Virus record (IMG/VR): IMGVR_UViG_3300017971_000722
Span: 1 to 25,416 of that record
Direction: 5' to 3' (one strand)
Source: a virus
DNA: 25,416 bases
Shown here: in pieces, positions 14,217 through 21,458 of the stretch
How positions within the stretch are numbered: the first letter of the stretch is position 1
How the letters are laid out: each line of letters starts with the position of its first letter
Notes under the pieces: model-generated
The model's input: the letters and a program-made list of their open reading frames with translations, nothing else
The model's database searches: none
What the model was told of the DNA's origin: nothing
Position numbers and translations under genes: made by a program

Positions 14217-16704
14217 AAGTGTAAATGAAGCATTAATGAACTTCCTCCTTAAGAGGAGTCACTACATTCAGAGGTATGAGAATGGTACTATTACTGAAGT
14301 GATGGCTCCTTACCATAGGGCTAAACAACAGTTGGCTGAAAGTGTGATGAGGTTGGAAGACTATGGGACTGGTTACACTTTACAGTATCGTATTGACAGG
14401 CTGAATAGCCAAATGGCCGAAATAGATGCTGTACTCTCAACTGCTACTGCTGAGGGGATTAATAATTTGCAGGAGAATCTTTCCCACTTTGCTTATGACC
14501 ACAAGGAAGTTTATGAGGACTTACTAGATACAAAGTTTGGCGAGATAGGGATTAATATTACTAGAATTCCATTTGAGCATGTAGACAGAATGCTTAGCAG
14601 TCCTTTAGGAATGCAGGGAGCTGATTGGCAAGCTAGGTTTGAGAATCGCTATGGTCAGCAGTTAGTGAGGATAAAGGAAGAGCTATCACAGAGTATGATT
14701 TTGGGGGAGGATATGGCTAAGGCTTCTCGTCGCTTGTGGGGACAAGGAGCCTTAATGACCGGCACAGTTGGTAGGAGCTTACAAGATACAGCAAAAGTGA
14801 TAACTAGAACTGAGATAATGAGAACTCAGAATATAGTTAACAAGGCTATATATGATGAGAATATAGATGTAATAAAAGGACTAGAATTTTGTGCTGTTTT
14901 GGATGATAGAACTTGTATAGTTTGTGGAAGTCGTGATGGAAAGATCTACTATTATAACCAAAATCCTCCAGGACCATTTGATACGCCTCCTCTTCATCCT
15001 CTTTGCAGATGTGTATTCTGTCCCCTAACTAAGTCTTGGAGGGAGCTTGGTGTAAATGCTGATGAAGTTCCCCAAGGTACTAGAGCTGCTTTTGATGGTC
15101 AAGTACCAGCTAGTCTTAGTTATGATCAATGGCTAAGAGCGATGGATGCTGCTGATCCAGATTTTGTTAAAGACATACTTGGTAAGAGATACAAATACTG
15201 GCAGACAGGACAGTTATCTTTAAAGAAGATGGTATCAGACAACAGAATAATTCCATTAGAGGAGCTAAAGAAAATAACAAAAGAGAAACTGCTAAAAAAA
15301 GGATTGCCTCTGGTGGCAGCCGAAATGCCAACCTGGAAAATCGCCGACCTGATTAATGATATAACGCTTGGCGATTTCCTAAAGGCGGTACGGAATGGAG
15401 AAACAAGCAAAGTGTCTTCTTACTTCGATGATATCATCAGCCACCAACCACTCTCCGTAGTCCAGCACAACCTGAATGATGTGAACGTAATGCGCTACAT
15501 GTATGAGCGAGGTATGAGCACTAATCAGATGCATGGTTTCTTGGGTGATTACAGCAAAATGTCTAGAGCTAAGTTGTATAAAGGTGGTATACCTGTCCAA
15601 CCAACAGCTCCTGAGTTACAAGCTAAAATGACAGCTCGCCAGATTGCTGCCAGAAAAAACAAATGGATTAAAACAAAACAGCATCACAGTATAGCCGATA
15701 ACACAGAGCTGGAGATTGCTGATGGTCTTGGAGCAGACCATGTAATAGGCAACACTCCCTTTGATGTCTTTCTCAATAATGAGTTTATAGAAGTGAAGAC
15801 TATGCTGAATAATACAAGTGGTCTCAAAGGACAGATCTCTATGCATGTAGAGGCTATCCCTCGCAAGCGTGCTTTTGTGAAGAAATACGGAGTGAGAGGC
15901 CACACGGTAGCTATAGACAAGACGCCTGGTAGTGAGACATTCGGTAAGATATTCTACAGGGAAGGTTTCAAGAAGTATAGACTGGAAAACATGATAGAAG
16001 TCAAAGACTATGATCACCTAAAACAATTGCTGAAAAAAGGAGCTAAGGAGCCACCCACAATAGCATCTGTAAAGGCGAAGGTACCGAAGCTGAACACATT
16101 GAAGAAGAACGAGAACTGGGCTAAAAAGAACCTACGTCTTGTTGAGGCTGACTACGACGAGCTGGACAATGATGTTGCTAACTTATTTAACAGCTACTTG
16201 AAGGGAGCGGCTGATGAGTTACAAGTGAAGCCTGTAGCTGTGAGGTTTGACGAGAGGCTGTTTTTAGGCAAGAATGCTAACGTAACAGCTCTATCTTTTG
16301 AAGATGGTACACTGGCTTTCAATCCTAAGTTCTTTCAACATATGGATGATTTGAAGTTGTTCATGAAAGAGCAGAATGACATAGGACAGTTTGTGACTGC
16401 CAGCCGAGGCCATGTGTTCAGACATGAACTTGGGCACTTGCGCTACTTCCAGATGGGCGGCACTGAGGCTACCGCTACTCGTAAGCTATCCAAGAAACAT
16501 TTGGGGATGCTGAGCAAGGATGTGGGCAAGTCCAATATGCCTCGTTACTTGAGTAAGTATTCTCTGAAGAATGAAGGAGAATTCTACGCTGAGATGATGT
16601 CTCGTAAACTTGCTGGTGAACGGCTGCATCCTGTCACCATCAGGATACTGAATAACATAGAGAAAAGTATTAAGAAGTTAAAAGTGAAGAAGAGAAGAAA
16701 ATAA
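14206..16704 (+). CDS. MuF minor head protein fused to nuclease-like and zincin domains
   Basis: At 832 residues this is about twice the length of a plain MuF/SPP1 gp7-type head protein. The MuF part is residues 1-280. It ends in the TRTEIMR motif and a cysteine cluster: C229, C237 and C240, then H264, C267, C269 and C272 in LHPLCRCVFC. Residues 500-570 resemble a PD-(D/E)XK nuclease: D520, then E529 and K531 in FIEVKTM, within a PFDVFLNN-EFIEV layout. Residues 735-800 carry a zincin motif, HELGH (740-744), with E792 or E796 as third ligand. Virion MuF proteins with toxin-like tails are known. The middle region (15290-15500) has more C-rich codons than its surroundings, suggesting acquisition. 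No separate virion role for the C-terminal domains can be shown here. Confidence 0.8.
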   Translation: MAVESVNEALMNFLLKRSHYIQRYENGTITEVMAPYHRAKQQLAESVMRLEDYGTGYTLQYRIDRLNSQMAEIDAVLSTATAEGINNLQENLSHFAYDHKEVYEDLLDTKFGEIGINITRIPFEHVDRMLSSPLGMQGADWQARFENRYGQQLVRIKEELSQSMILGEDMAKASRRLWGQGALMTGTVGRSLQDTAKVITRTEIMRTQNIVNKAIYDENIDVIKGLEFCAVLDDRTCIVCGSRDGKIYYYNQNPPGPFDTPPLHPLCRCVFCPLTKSWRELGVNADEVPQGTRAAFDGQVPASLSYDQWLRAMDAADPDFVKDILGKRYKYWQTGQLSLKKMVSDNRIIPLEELKKITKEKLLKKGLPLVAAEMPTWKIADLINDITLGDFLKAVRNGETSKVSSYFDDIISHQPLSVVQHNLNDVNVMRYMYERGMSTNQMHGFLGDYSKMSRAKLYKGGIPVQPTAPELQAKMTARQIAARKNKWIKTKQHHSIADNTELEIADGLGADHVIGNTPFDVFLNNEFIEVKTMLNNTSGLKGQISMHVEAIPRKRAFVKKYGVRGHTVAIDKTPGSETFGKIFYREGFKKYRLENMIEVKDYDHLKQLLKKGAKEPPTIASVKAKVPKLNTLKKNENWAKKNLRLVEADYDELDNDVANLFNSYLKGAADELQVKPVAVRFDERLFLGKNANVTALSFEDGTLAFNPKFFQHMDDLKLFMKEQNDIGQFVTASRGHVFRHELGHLRYFQMGGTEATATRKLSKKHLGMLSKDVGKSNMPRYLSKYSLKNEGEFYAEMMSRKLAGERLHPVTIRILNNIEKSIKKLKVKKRRK

Positions 16705-16869
16705 ATGCTCACAATACTCCAATGCGGAAAGTGTAAATACAAATTAGAGTGGGTCATAACTGACGACCTAGAAGACTCCTACTACAAGTGTCAAAAATAC
16801 CCAAACAAGATTCCTACCTATGTAGAGGAAGCTACTGAGGAGTGTCCTAAATTTGAAGAGAAAGGATAA
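16705..16869 (+). CDS. Small zinc-ribbon protein (54 aa)
   Basis: The ATG lies immediately after the MuF stop (TAAATG), and the TAA ends five bases before the sulfotransferase start. The product has two cysteine pairs or halves: C7 and C10 in QCGKCKY, C29 in YYKCQKY and C48 in EECPKF. This is a rubredoxin- or zinc-ribbon-like arrangement with a loose second knuckle. Size and acidity suggest a small metal-binding partner. Its position directly after an effector-like gene is where a cognate immunity or chaperone gene would be expected, but nothing in the sequence tests that. Confidence 0.6.
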   Translation: MLTILQCGKCKYKLEWVITDDLEDSYYKCQKYPNKIPTYVEEATEECPKFEEKG

Positions 16870-16874
16870 GGAGA

Positions 16875-17624
16875 GTGGTTGATACAGCAAGTTTTGTCTT
16901 TAACAGCGAGGAAGCAGCAAAGCAGTTTAACAAGGCTGTTGACTTTATAAAATGGCATGGTGGTAAGTGCTATAGGATTACAAATAGCACTATGGCTGTA
17001 GGGCTGAAGAACACTAATGTTAAGTTTAACCTGAGGCCGAAGCTGTTTGCGGAGGAGAAGGTATTTGGTATTGGCTTTGGTAGAACTGGCACTATGAGTC
17101 TGGCAGATGCTATGAGCATACTAGGATATAAGAGCAGAAAACAGAGACCAATAACCATGAATGATGTGGCTGATTATGACTTCATTGGTACTCTTCCTAA
17201 TTTAGAAAGTATTAAGATTTTCAATTCTCTAACCATTAATGCTAAGTTTATAATGACTGTTAGAGAGATGGAGTCCTGGATAGAATCCTGTAAAAAGACA
17301 TTAGGAGCTAGAGTCTCTGAAAAGGCTAAGAACCTGGTAGTGGGTTTGTATAAGGAAGAGGACTATTGGCAGTATTGGTCTCATGTACAGTGGGATGAAG
17401 AGCTGTATAGACAAGCGATGGTCAAATACACAGAGCTAGTTCGAAAGTATTTCAAAGAAGAGCCAGAAAAACTATTAATCTTAGATATTAGTAAAGGTGA
17501 GGGTTGGGAAAAGCTCTGTCCTTTTCTCGGCAAGGAGATACCGGAGGAGTCTTTCCCATGGCGACACCAGGGAGTGCTTGGAGTTGATGCTGTTAATGGT
17601 GATGATGAATTAGCAGGAGAGTAA
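16875..17624 (+). CDS. Sulfotransferase-like protein
   Basis: The 249-residue product has the PAPS-binding P-loop VFGIGFGRTGTMSL (residues 63-76). The ILGYKS turn follows. The family's FIMTVREMESW motif is also present, where the Arg and following residues contact the 3' phosphate. Such enzymes transfer sulfate from PAPS to sugars, lipids or amino acids. The N-terminal 60 residues are unlike the family and may be a small separate domain. The start is a GTG at 16875 only one base after AAGGAG, which is closer than usual, so an unannounced downstream start is possible. It is followed after two bases by a cyclodeaminase-family gene, so the two probably act in one pathway. Confidence 0.75.
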   Translation: MVDTASFVFNSEEAAKQFNKAVDFIKWHGGKCYRITNSTMAVGLKNTNVKFNLRPKLFAEEKVFGIGFGRTGTMSLADAMSILGYKSRKQRPITMNDVADYDFIGTLPNLESIKIFNSLTINAKFIMTVREMESWIESCKKTLGARVSEKAKNLVVGLYKEEDYWQYWSHVQWDEELYRQAMVKYTELVRKYFKEEPEKLLILDISKGEGWEKLCPFLGKEIPEESFPWRHQGVLGVDAVNGDDELAGE

Positions 17625-17626
17625 AG

Positions 17627-18637
17627 ATGACCAGAAAGATAGAAGGGTTGAGGGAAGCTTTCATACTAACAGAGCCGGAGATAGAAGGGATTTTAAATAG
17701 AGTAGGATGGAAGGAGATAATTAATAGGGTCGCAGAAACTTTTGTTGAAGAGGCTAATAGTAATACAGTATCACCGCCTAAGACTATTATAGAAGTAGAT
17801 AAGTACAAGAATGACTACAGAGTGATGCCTAGTTATATGCTGAAGTATCCAGACTTTATTGGCACCAAAATAGTCTCTGCTTGTACTTACAATCCAGAGT
17901 ACGGATTTCCTTTGGCTATGGGGACTTATATCTTAAATAAAACCAGATTTCAGATTCCTGTTCTGTTATTTGATGCGAATATAACAACTGCTTACAGAAC
18001 GGCAGCTGCTAGTGCGGTGGCTGCTAGAGAGTTGGCTGCTGATCCGAAAGAGCCCAGAGTTTTGGGACTGGTTGGGTGTGGGCAACAATCCTATTATCAC
18101 ATTCCAGCCATCTATTCTGTGTGTGAGAACATAGAAACAGTACTTATCAACGACAAGAGCAAAGAGGCAGAGGAAAAGCTAGAGGATCATTTCAAGGACC
18201 TCTATGATATGTGCGCTGTGAAGAAAACAGATGTACTGCTTGGGGCAGATATCGTGGTGACTCTTACTCCTACTAAACAGCCACACATGTTTCCAAATAA
18301 TTTGGACAGGGCTTACAGAAAGCAAGTCATCATAGCTGCTGGAGGGGACAGTGAGAGCAAAATGGAGTGGGCTTCGCAGATTTTCACTACCGTCGATCCT
18401 TACTGTGATAGCCTTGCGCAGGTCTCTCACACTGGTACTGTATGTAGTGCTATTGGGCTTGGATATATACGTTTAGAGGACATAAACTCCCTAGGAGATC
18501 TGATGGTAGGGAAGAAGGAAATGAGCTTCGGTAAAAATAAGAAGATGTTTTTTAGTACTGGTGTTGCTTTACAGGATTTAGCCATGGCTATACTACTGTA
18601 TCAGGAACTAGAAAAAGGTGATCCCATAGGAGGATAA
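17627..18637 (+). CDS. Ornithine cyclodeaminase / mu-crystallin family protein
   Basis: The 336-residue product matches the family throughout. YRVMPSYM (64-71) and K81 in GTKIVSA fit the substrate pocket. RTAAASAVAARELA (124-137) follows. A Rossmann NAD loop, GLVGCGQQ, lies at 147-154, D241 in AAGGDSESKME, and the C-terminal STGVALQDLAMA is present. Members convert ornithine to proline with loss of ammonia, or make other imino and amino acids such as diaminopropionate precursors (SbnB type). Which one applies here is not readable. CAGGAG before the ATG gives a good start. Coupling with the sulfotransferase-like gene and the glycan enzymes at 3723-5203 suggests a shared decoration or metabolite pathway. 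Confidence 0.85.
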   Translation: MTRKIEGLREAFILTEPEIEGILNRVGWKEIINRVAETFVEEANSNTVSPPKTIIEVDKYKNDYRVMPSYMLKYPDFIGTKIVSACTYNPEYGFPLAMGTYILNKTRFQIPVLLFDANITTAYRTAAASAVAARELAADPKEPRVLGLVGCGQQSYYHIPAIYSVCENIETVLINDKSKEAEEKLEDHFKDLYDMCAVKKTDVLLGADIVVTLTPTKQPHMFPNNLDRAYRKQVIIAAGGDSESKMEWASQIFTTVDPYCDSLAQVSHTGTVCSAIGLGYIRLEDINSLGDLMVGKKEMSFGKNKKMFFSTGVALQDLAMAILLYQELEKGDPIGG

Positions 18638-18638
18638 A

Positions 18639-18905
18639 ATGAATTACCTGTCTGATATGGAGGGCTACCTTGGTGATTTCGGCAGTAACAGCACTAGGAA
18701 ATTTTTTGAAGAGACTGCAGAGAGACACAAACTTATCCATCTCAGCTCGTTCCTTTCCAGGGGAGAGTCAATAGATCTTGCAGCAATCATTGCAGAGGTG
18801 CGAGGCGTCGAATGGCCGAAGATAGATGGTATGAGTGAGGCTGCTGGTAATTTGGTTGAAGCTCTACAGAAGGTTAGGGGCGGGATAGTGTTTATAGAAG
18901 ATTGA
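18639..18905 (+). CDS. Small hypothetical protein (88 aa)
   Basis: The ATG at 18639 is one base after the preceding stop, with AGGAGG at 18628 supplying a strong ribosome binding site. The product is helical and soluble, with KFFEETAERHKLIHLSSFL and SIDLAAIIAEVRG as helices. It has no cysteine, signal or catalytic motif. It is likely the third gene of the sulfotransferase/cyclodeaminase unit. Function unknown. Confidence 0.65.
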   Translation: MNYLSDMEGYLGDFGSNSTRKFFEETAERHKLIHLSSFLSRGESIDLAAIIAEVRGVEWPKIDGMSEAAGNLVEALQKVRGGIVFIED

Positions 18906-18906
18906 C

Positions 18907-18936
18907 TTTAAAAATTAGTGCAGGAGTTAATATAAT
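18907..18936 (+). promoter_or_regulatory. TTTAAA-N18-TATAAT element
   Basis: TTTAAA (18907-18912) and TATAAT (18931-18936) are 18 bases apart, identical in layout to the elements at 8184 and 19991. The sequence lies in the short gap between two genes. If it is a promoter, transcription would begin around 18943, almost on the following ATG. This is awkward and leaves other roles open. Confidence 0.4.
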
Positions 18937-18940
18937 TACT

Positions 18941-19414
18941 ATGATGAAATACATAATGAGCATAGTGCTTATTTTTGGTTTTTGTCTTTTCTCTTCTATT
19001 GGGTTTCAGGCAGAGCGTCATGATTCCAGAACTTTTTGTATTGAAGCTCCGAAAAGCTGGAGTATACCTCATCTGTCCTGTATTCAGGTGCCGACTAGAT
19101 ATTTTTATGAGATTCGCTCTTTGCCTTTAATATGCGTGGAGAAGGTGTTTTATAATAATGGTAGTTTCACTGGGTTGCGCAGGTTAGTATTGTTGAATAT
19201 CAGATCAAATACTTCTGTGGCTTGGAATGTTTACTATGAGGAAGACAATACGGTGTTTTTAATCTCCAGAGGTCGCAGGAGTCCTAAGATGTTGGACAGA
19301 GATGGAGATGGTCTTTTTGATACTGATCATTATTGGAAGCAGAGCAGAGGAGAGTTGATGAGTCTGACTAGTAAAGAAGTGCAGTTATTGATGAGAGATA
19401 GAGATGCCAGTTAG
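18941..19414 (+). CDS. Secreted protein with calcium-loop motif (157 aa)
   Basis: Starts are possible at ATG 18941 or 18944; an in-frame TTG at 18902 would place a non-secretory stretch before the signal and is rejected. Residues 4-22 form a Sec-type hydrophobic segment ending near SSIGFQA. The mature part is strand-rich, with four cysteines or fewer and no enzyme motif. Near the C-terminus lies DRDGDGLFD (119-127), a calcium-binding loop like that of the secreted protein at 13196, followed by HYWKQSRGEL. The two may be distant relatives or share only the loop. A CAGGAG lies 14 bases before the ATG, a long spacing. Confidence 0.6.
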   Translation: MMKYIMSIVLIFGFCLFSSIGFQAERHDSRTFCIEAPKSWSIPHLSCIQVPTRYFYEIRSLPLICVEKVFYNNGSFTGLRRLVLLNIRSNTSVAWNVYYEEDNTVFLISRGRRSPKMLDRDGDGLFDTDHYWKQSRGELMSLTSKEVQLLMRDRDAS

Positions 19415-20003
19415 CACCTACAAAGACTCGAAGGGCTGCTATGCACAATGGGGAGGCTCAGGGGCTAAATATTACTATCCCTGTGGGAATACTGCTGCTA
19501 TGAACAAAGCAAAGCAGAAAGCCCATATACAAGGTGTAGCTGCTAAGGGGGCTGGCTATAAAGGCGAAGGAAATATGACCGCCATGGAGATAGCCTTTAA
19601 GAAAACTATGAGAGAGAAGCAGAAAGAGCTGAAGACAAAGAATTGGACAGAAGCAGACTATCATGCTCATGATACTTGGTTTCATATCACAGAGGAAGAG
19701 AAAGCTAATAGAAATAAGTCTGGTGGTAGTAATGTAGGGAAGTATAAGGGAGTGAAAAGCTTCTGTGGTCCTAGTGGCGGAGCACCTGCTGGTACTTTCC
19801 CAGTCAATACTAGAAAGCGGGCCATCGCTGCATTGGCCTATGCGCGCAATGCGCCAAAGCCAGAAGGCATTAAAGCTTGCGTGTGCAGAAAGTACCCCGA
19901 TTTAGATGCTTGTAAGAAAAAGAAGAAAGAAAGTTATGAAGGAGGATGGTATAGGACTTCTGGCGGTAAGTGGATGAAGAGTAAATCAATTTTAAAAAGG
20001 TAA
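19404..20003 (+). CDS. Head-module protein of unknown function (199 aa)
   Basis: Residues 10-45 contain the pattern CYAQWGGSGAKYYYPC and a KAKQKAHIQG helix, a short module often seen in phage genes near the prohead protease. Residues 118-165 hold FCGPSGGAPAGTFPVN, then TRKRAIAALAYARNA and CVCRKYP, another recurring phage motif. Both are recognised from memory of structural-module proteins of unknown role rather than from a named family. The tail is Lys-rich (KKKKKESYEGG onward). The gene overlaps the secreted gene before it by 11 bases, starting at an ATG with GAGATAGAG upstream. Confidence 0.65.
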   Translation: MPVSTYKDSKGCYAQWGGSGAKYYYPCGNTAAMNKAKQKAHIQGVAAKGAGYKGEGNMTAMEIAFKKTMREKQKELKTKNWTEADYHAHDTWFHITEEEKANRNKSGGSNVGKYKGVKSFCGPSGGAPAGTFPVNTRKRAIAALAYARNAPKPEGIKACVCRKYPDLDACKKKKKESYEGGWYRTSGGKWMKSKSILKR

Positions 20004-20020
20004 TAGGCAGATAATATAAT
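19991..20020 (+). promoter_or_regulatory. TTTAAA-N18-TATAAT element upstream of protease/scaffold
   Basis: TTTAAA (19991-19996, at the end of the preceding gene) and TATAAT (20015-20020) are again 18 bases apart. TATAAT is followed at once by TGGAG, the ribosome binding site of the protease gene, 6 bases before its ATG. Initiation at the usual distance would start inside or after that site. The element may therefore be a promoter with an unusual start, or a shared RNA signal. Confidence 0.4.
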
Positions 20021-20031
20021 TGGAGTAAAAG

Positions 20032-21441
20032 ATGAAAGATAAAATCAAAGCACATAGAATTAGAACAGAGGACATTGTTGACTCTTGGGACAGTTCTATC
20101 TTTAGTGAAATTGTAGAGCAGAACATTAATGAGGATGAACATACAGTTTCTGGAGCTTGTATTTTCGGCACCAGGTTTTCTGCTAATGGCTACGTGTATC
20201 AGGATGCAGCTGTTGATAAGTTGACTCAGCTTGCTAATGGTACCAAGTTCTTTATTGACCATCCTAGTAAGGATGAGCAAAAGCAGCGAGATGGCGTAAG
20301 ACCAATGACTTCTTGGGCTGGAGTTTTCTCCAACTCTCGTAGACAAGGCGATAAGGTTTATGCTGATTTAAAGGTTAGAGAGTCTTGGTGGCCGCTGGTT
20401 AGAGATGTTGCTGTGATGCGACCGCCTGGCATTGGCAATAGCATTAACAGCAGGGTGAAGGTCTTCAAAAACGAAAAGGGCGAGGAGAGCATTCTGGATA
20501 TAGATCTCCTGAAGAGTGTAGATCTGGTTAGTTCGGCAGCCACTACGCAGGATCTTTTCCAGCACATGCCTGACCTCTCCAACAAAGAGGAAGAGATGGA
20601 GATAAAAGAATTCTTTAAACAATTCAACATTGAAACTGAGCAAGAGGACTTAGAGGCTATAATGAAGTCCAAGATTGACAAGGTCATTAAAGAGGGACTT
20701 CTTAAGGATAAACTAAAAGAGAGAGACATTAACAAGGCTATTAGCCAACTCAACTGGGATGTCTCTGATGTAGTTGATCAGATTCTTAGGTCTGACAAGG
20801 CTGCTGCTGATAAGAAGAAAGAAATTAGTAGTGTGATGGATGATTGGGAATCCGAGATTACTAAGATATTAAATGGTAACATTAAAAAGAAGACTGATGG
20901 TAAAACAGATCAGTCTGATAGTAAGGAGCGAGAAATGAAGATAGAAGAACTAACACTGGACCTGATTAAGAATGAAAAGCCCGACCTTATTGAACAGATT
21001 CTGGCAGAGTTGGGTGAGGCAGAACGGGTAAAGACTCTGGAGGCAGAGAACGAAACGATGAGTAATAAGATAAAAGAGATGGAGGAATCCATCAAGTCGA
21101 AAGACGAAGAAATTACTGCTCTGAAGACCGAGAACGAGGACCTCAAGAAGAAGGTTGATGAGTACGAGCAGAAAGACAAGAAGGTAGCTAAAGAGGCCCT
21201 CATCCAAGAGAAACTGAAAGAAGTCAAGCTTCCTGATGAGGCTATGAGCGATGTGTTCATGGCTGATTTGATGCTGAAGGATGAAGAGGGTATTGAAGCT
21301 GCTATTAAAGACAGAAAGGAACTTTGGTCTAAAGGCTCCGGTAAGGTTAAGAATGTTGGTGAGTCGTTTGACGACAAGCAAGAGCCGGACAAAGATAAAA
21401 GAGAGAAAGCCAAAGGTTCTTTCACTAGCAAATTGAAATAG
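20032..21441 (+). CDS. Prohead protease-scaffold fusion
   Basis: The N-terminal 180 residues match phage prohead proteases: H77 in FIDHPS, the SWAGVF strand, S137 and S140 in GIGNSINSR, and D164 in KSVDLVSSAAT. These cut scaffold and capsid precursors during maturation. From about 185 the chain becomes charged and helical. A long coiled coil runs from 330 to 390 and the tail is Lys/Asp-rich, the build of a scaffold. The order protease, scaffold, capsid is standard. Two in-frame internal ATGs with good ribosome binding sites (20596 and 20935) could yield scaffold-only products, as with the nested scaffold in lambda. TGGAG lies 6 bases before the main ATG. Confidence 0.82.
   Translation: MKDKIKAHRIRTEDIVDSWDSSIFSEIVEQNINEDEHTVSGACIFGTRFSANGYVYQDAAVDKLTQLANGTKFFIDHPSKDEQKQRDGVRPMTSWAGVFSNSRRQGDKVYADLKVRESWWPLVRDVAVMRPPGIGNSINSRVKVFKNEKGEESILDIDLLKSVDLVSSAATTQDLFQHMPDLSNKEEEMEIKEFFKQFNIETEQEDLEAIMKSKIDKVIKEGLLKDKLKERDINKAISQLNWDVSDVVDQILRSDKAAADKKKEISSVMDDWESEITKILNGNIKKKTDGKTDQSDSKEREMKIEELTLDLIKNEKPDLIEQILAELGEAERVKTLEAENETMSNKIKEMEESIKSKDEEITALKTENEDLKKKVDEYEQKDKKVAKEALIQEKLKEVKLPDEAMSDVFMADLMLKDEEGIEAAIKDRKELWSKGSGKVKNVGESFDDKQEPDKDKREKAKGSFTSKLK
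20587..20598 (+). promoter_or_regulatory. Internal ribosome binding site and in-frame ATG (scaffold start 1)
   Basis: GAGG at 20587-20590 is followed by the ATG at 20596, in frame with the protease gene (residue 189). The product would begin just after the protease domain and be 281 residues long, nearly all helical scaffold. Confidence 0.45.
20923..20937 (+). promoter_or_regulatory. Internal ribosome binding site and in-frame ATG (scaffold start 2)
   Basis: AAGGAG (20923-20928) lies six bases before the ATG at 20935, in frame (residue 302). The match and spacing are better than at many real starts in this window. The product would be 168 residues, made of the coiled coil and the basic tail. 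Confidence 0.55.
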
Positions 21442-21458
21442 CAGGAGGAAGTACAGTA

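Noticed and set aside
18902-18940. TTG-initiated N-terminal extension of the secreted protein at 18941
   Set aside because: It would bury the signal peptide behind 13 polar residues and is read through a promoter-like, non-coding stretch.
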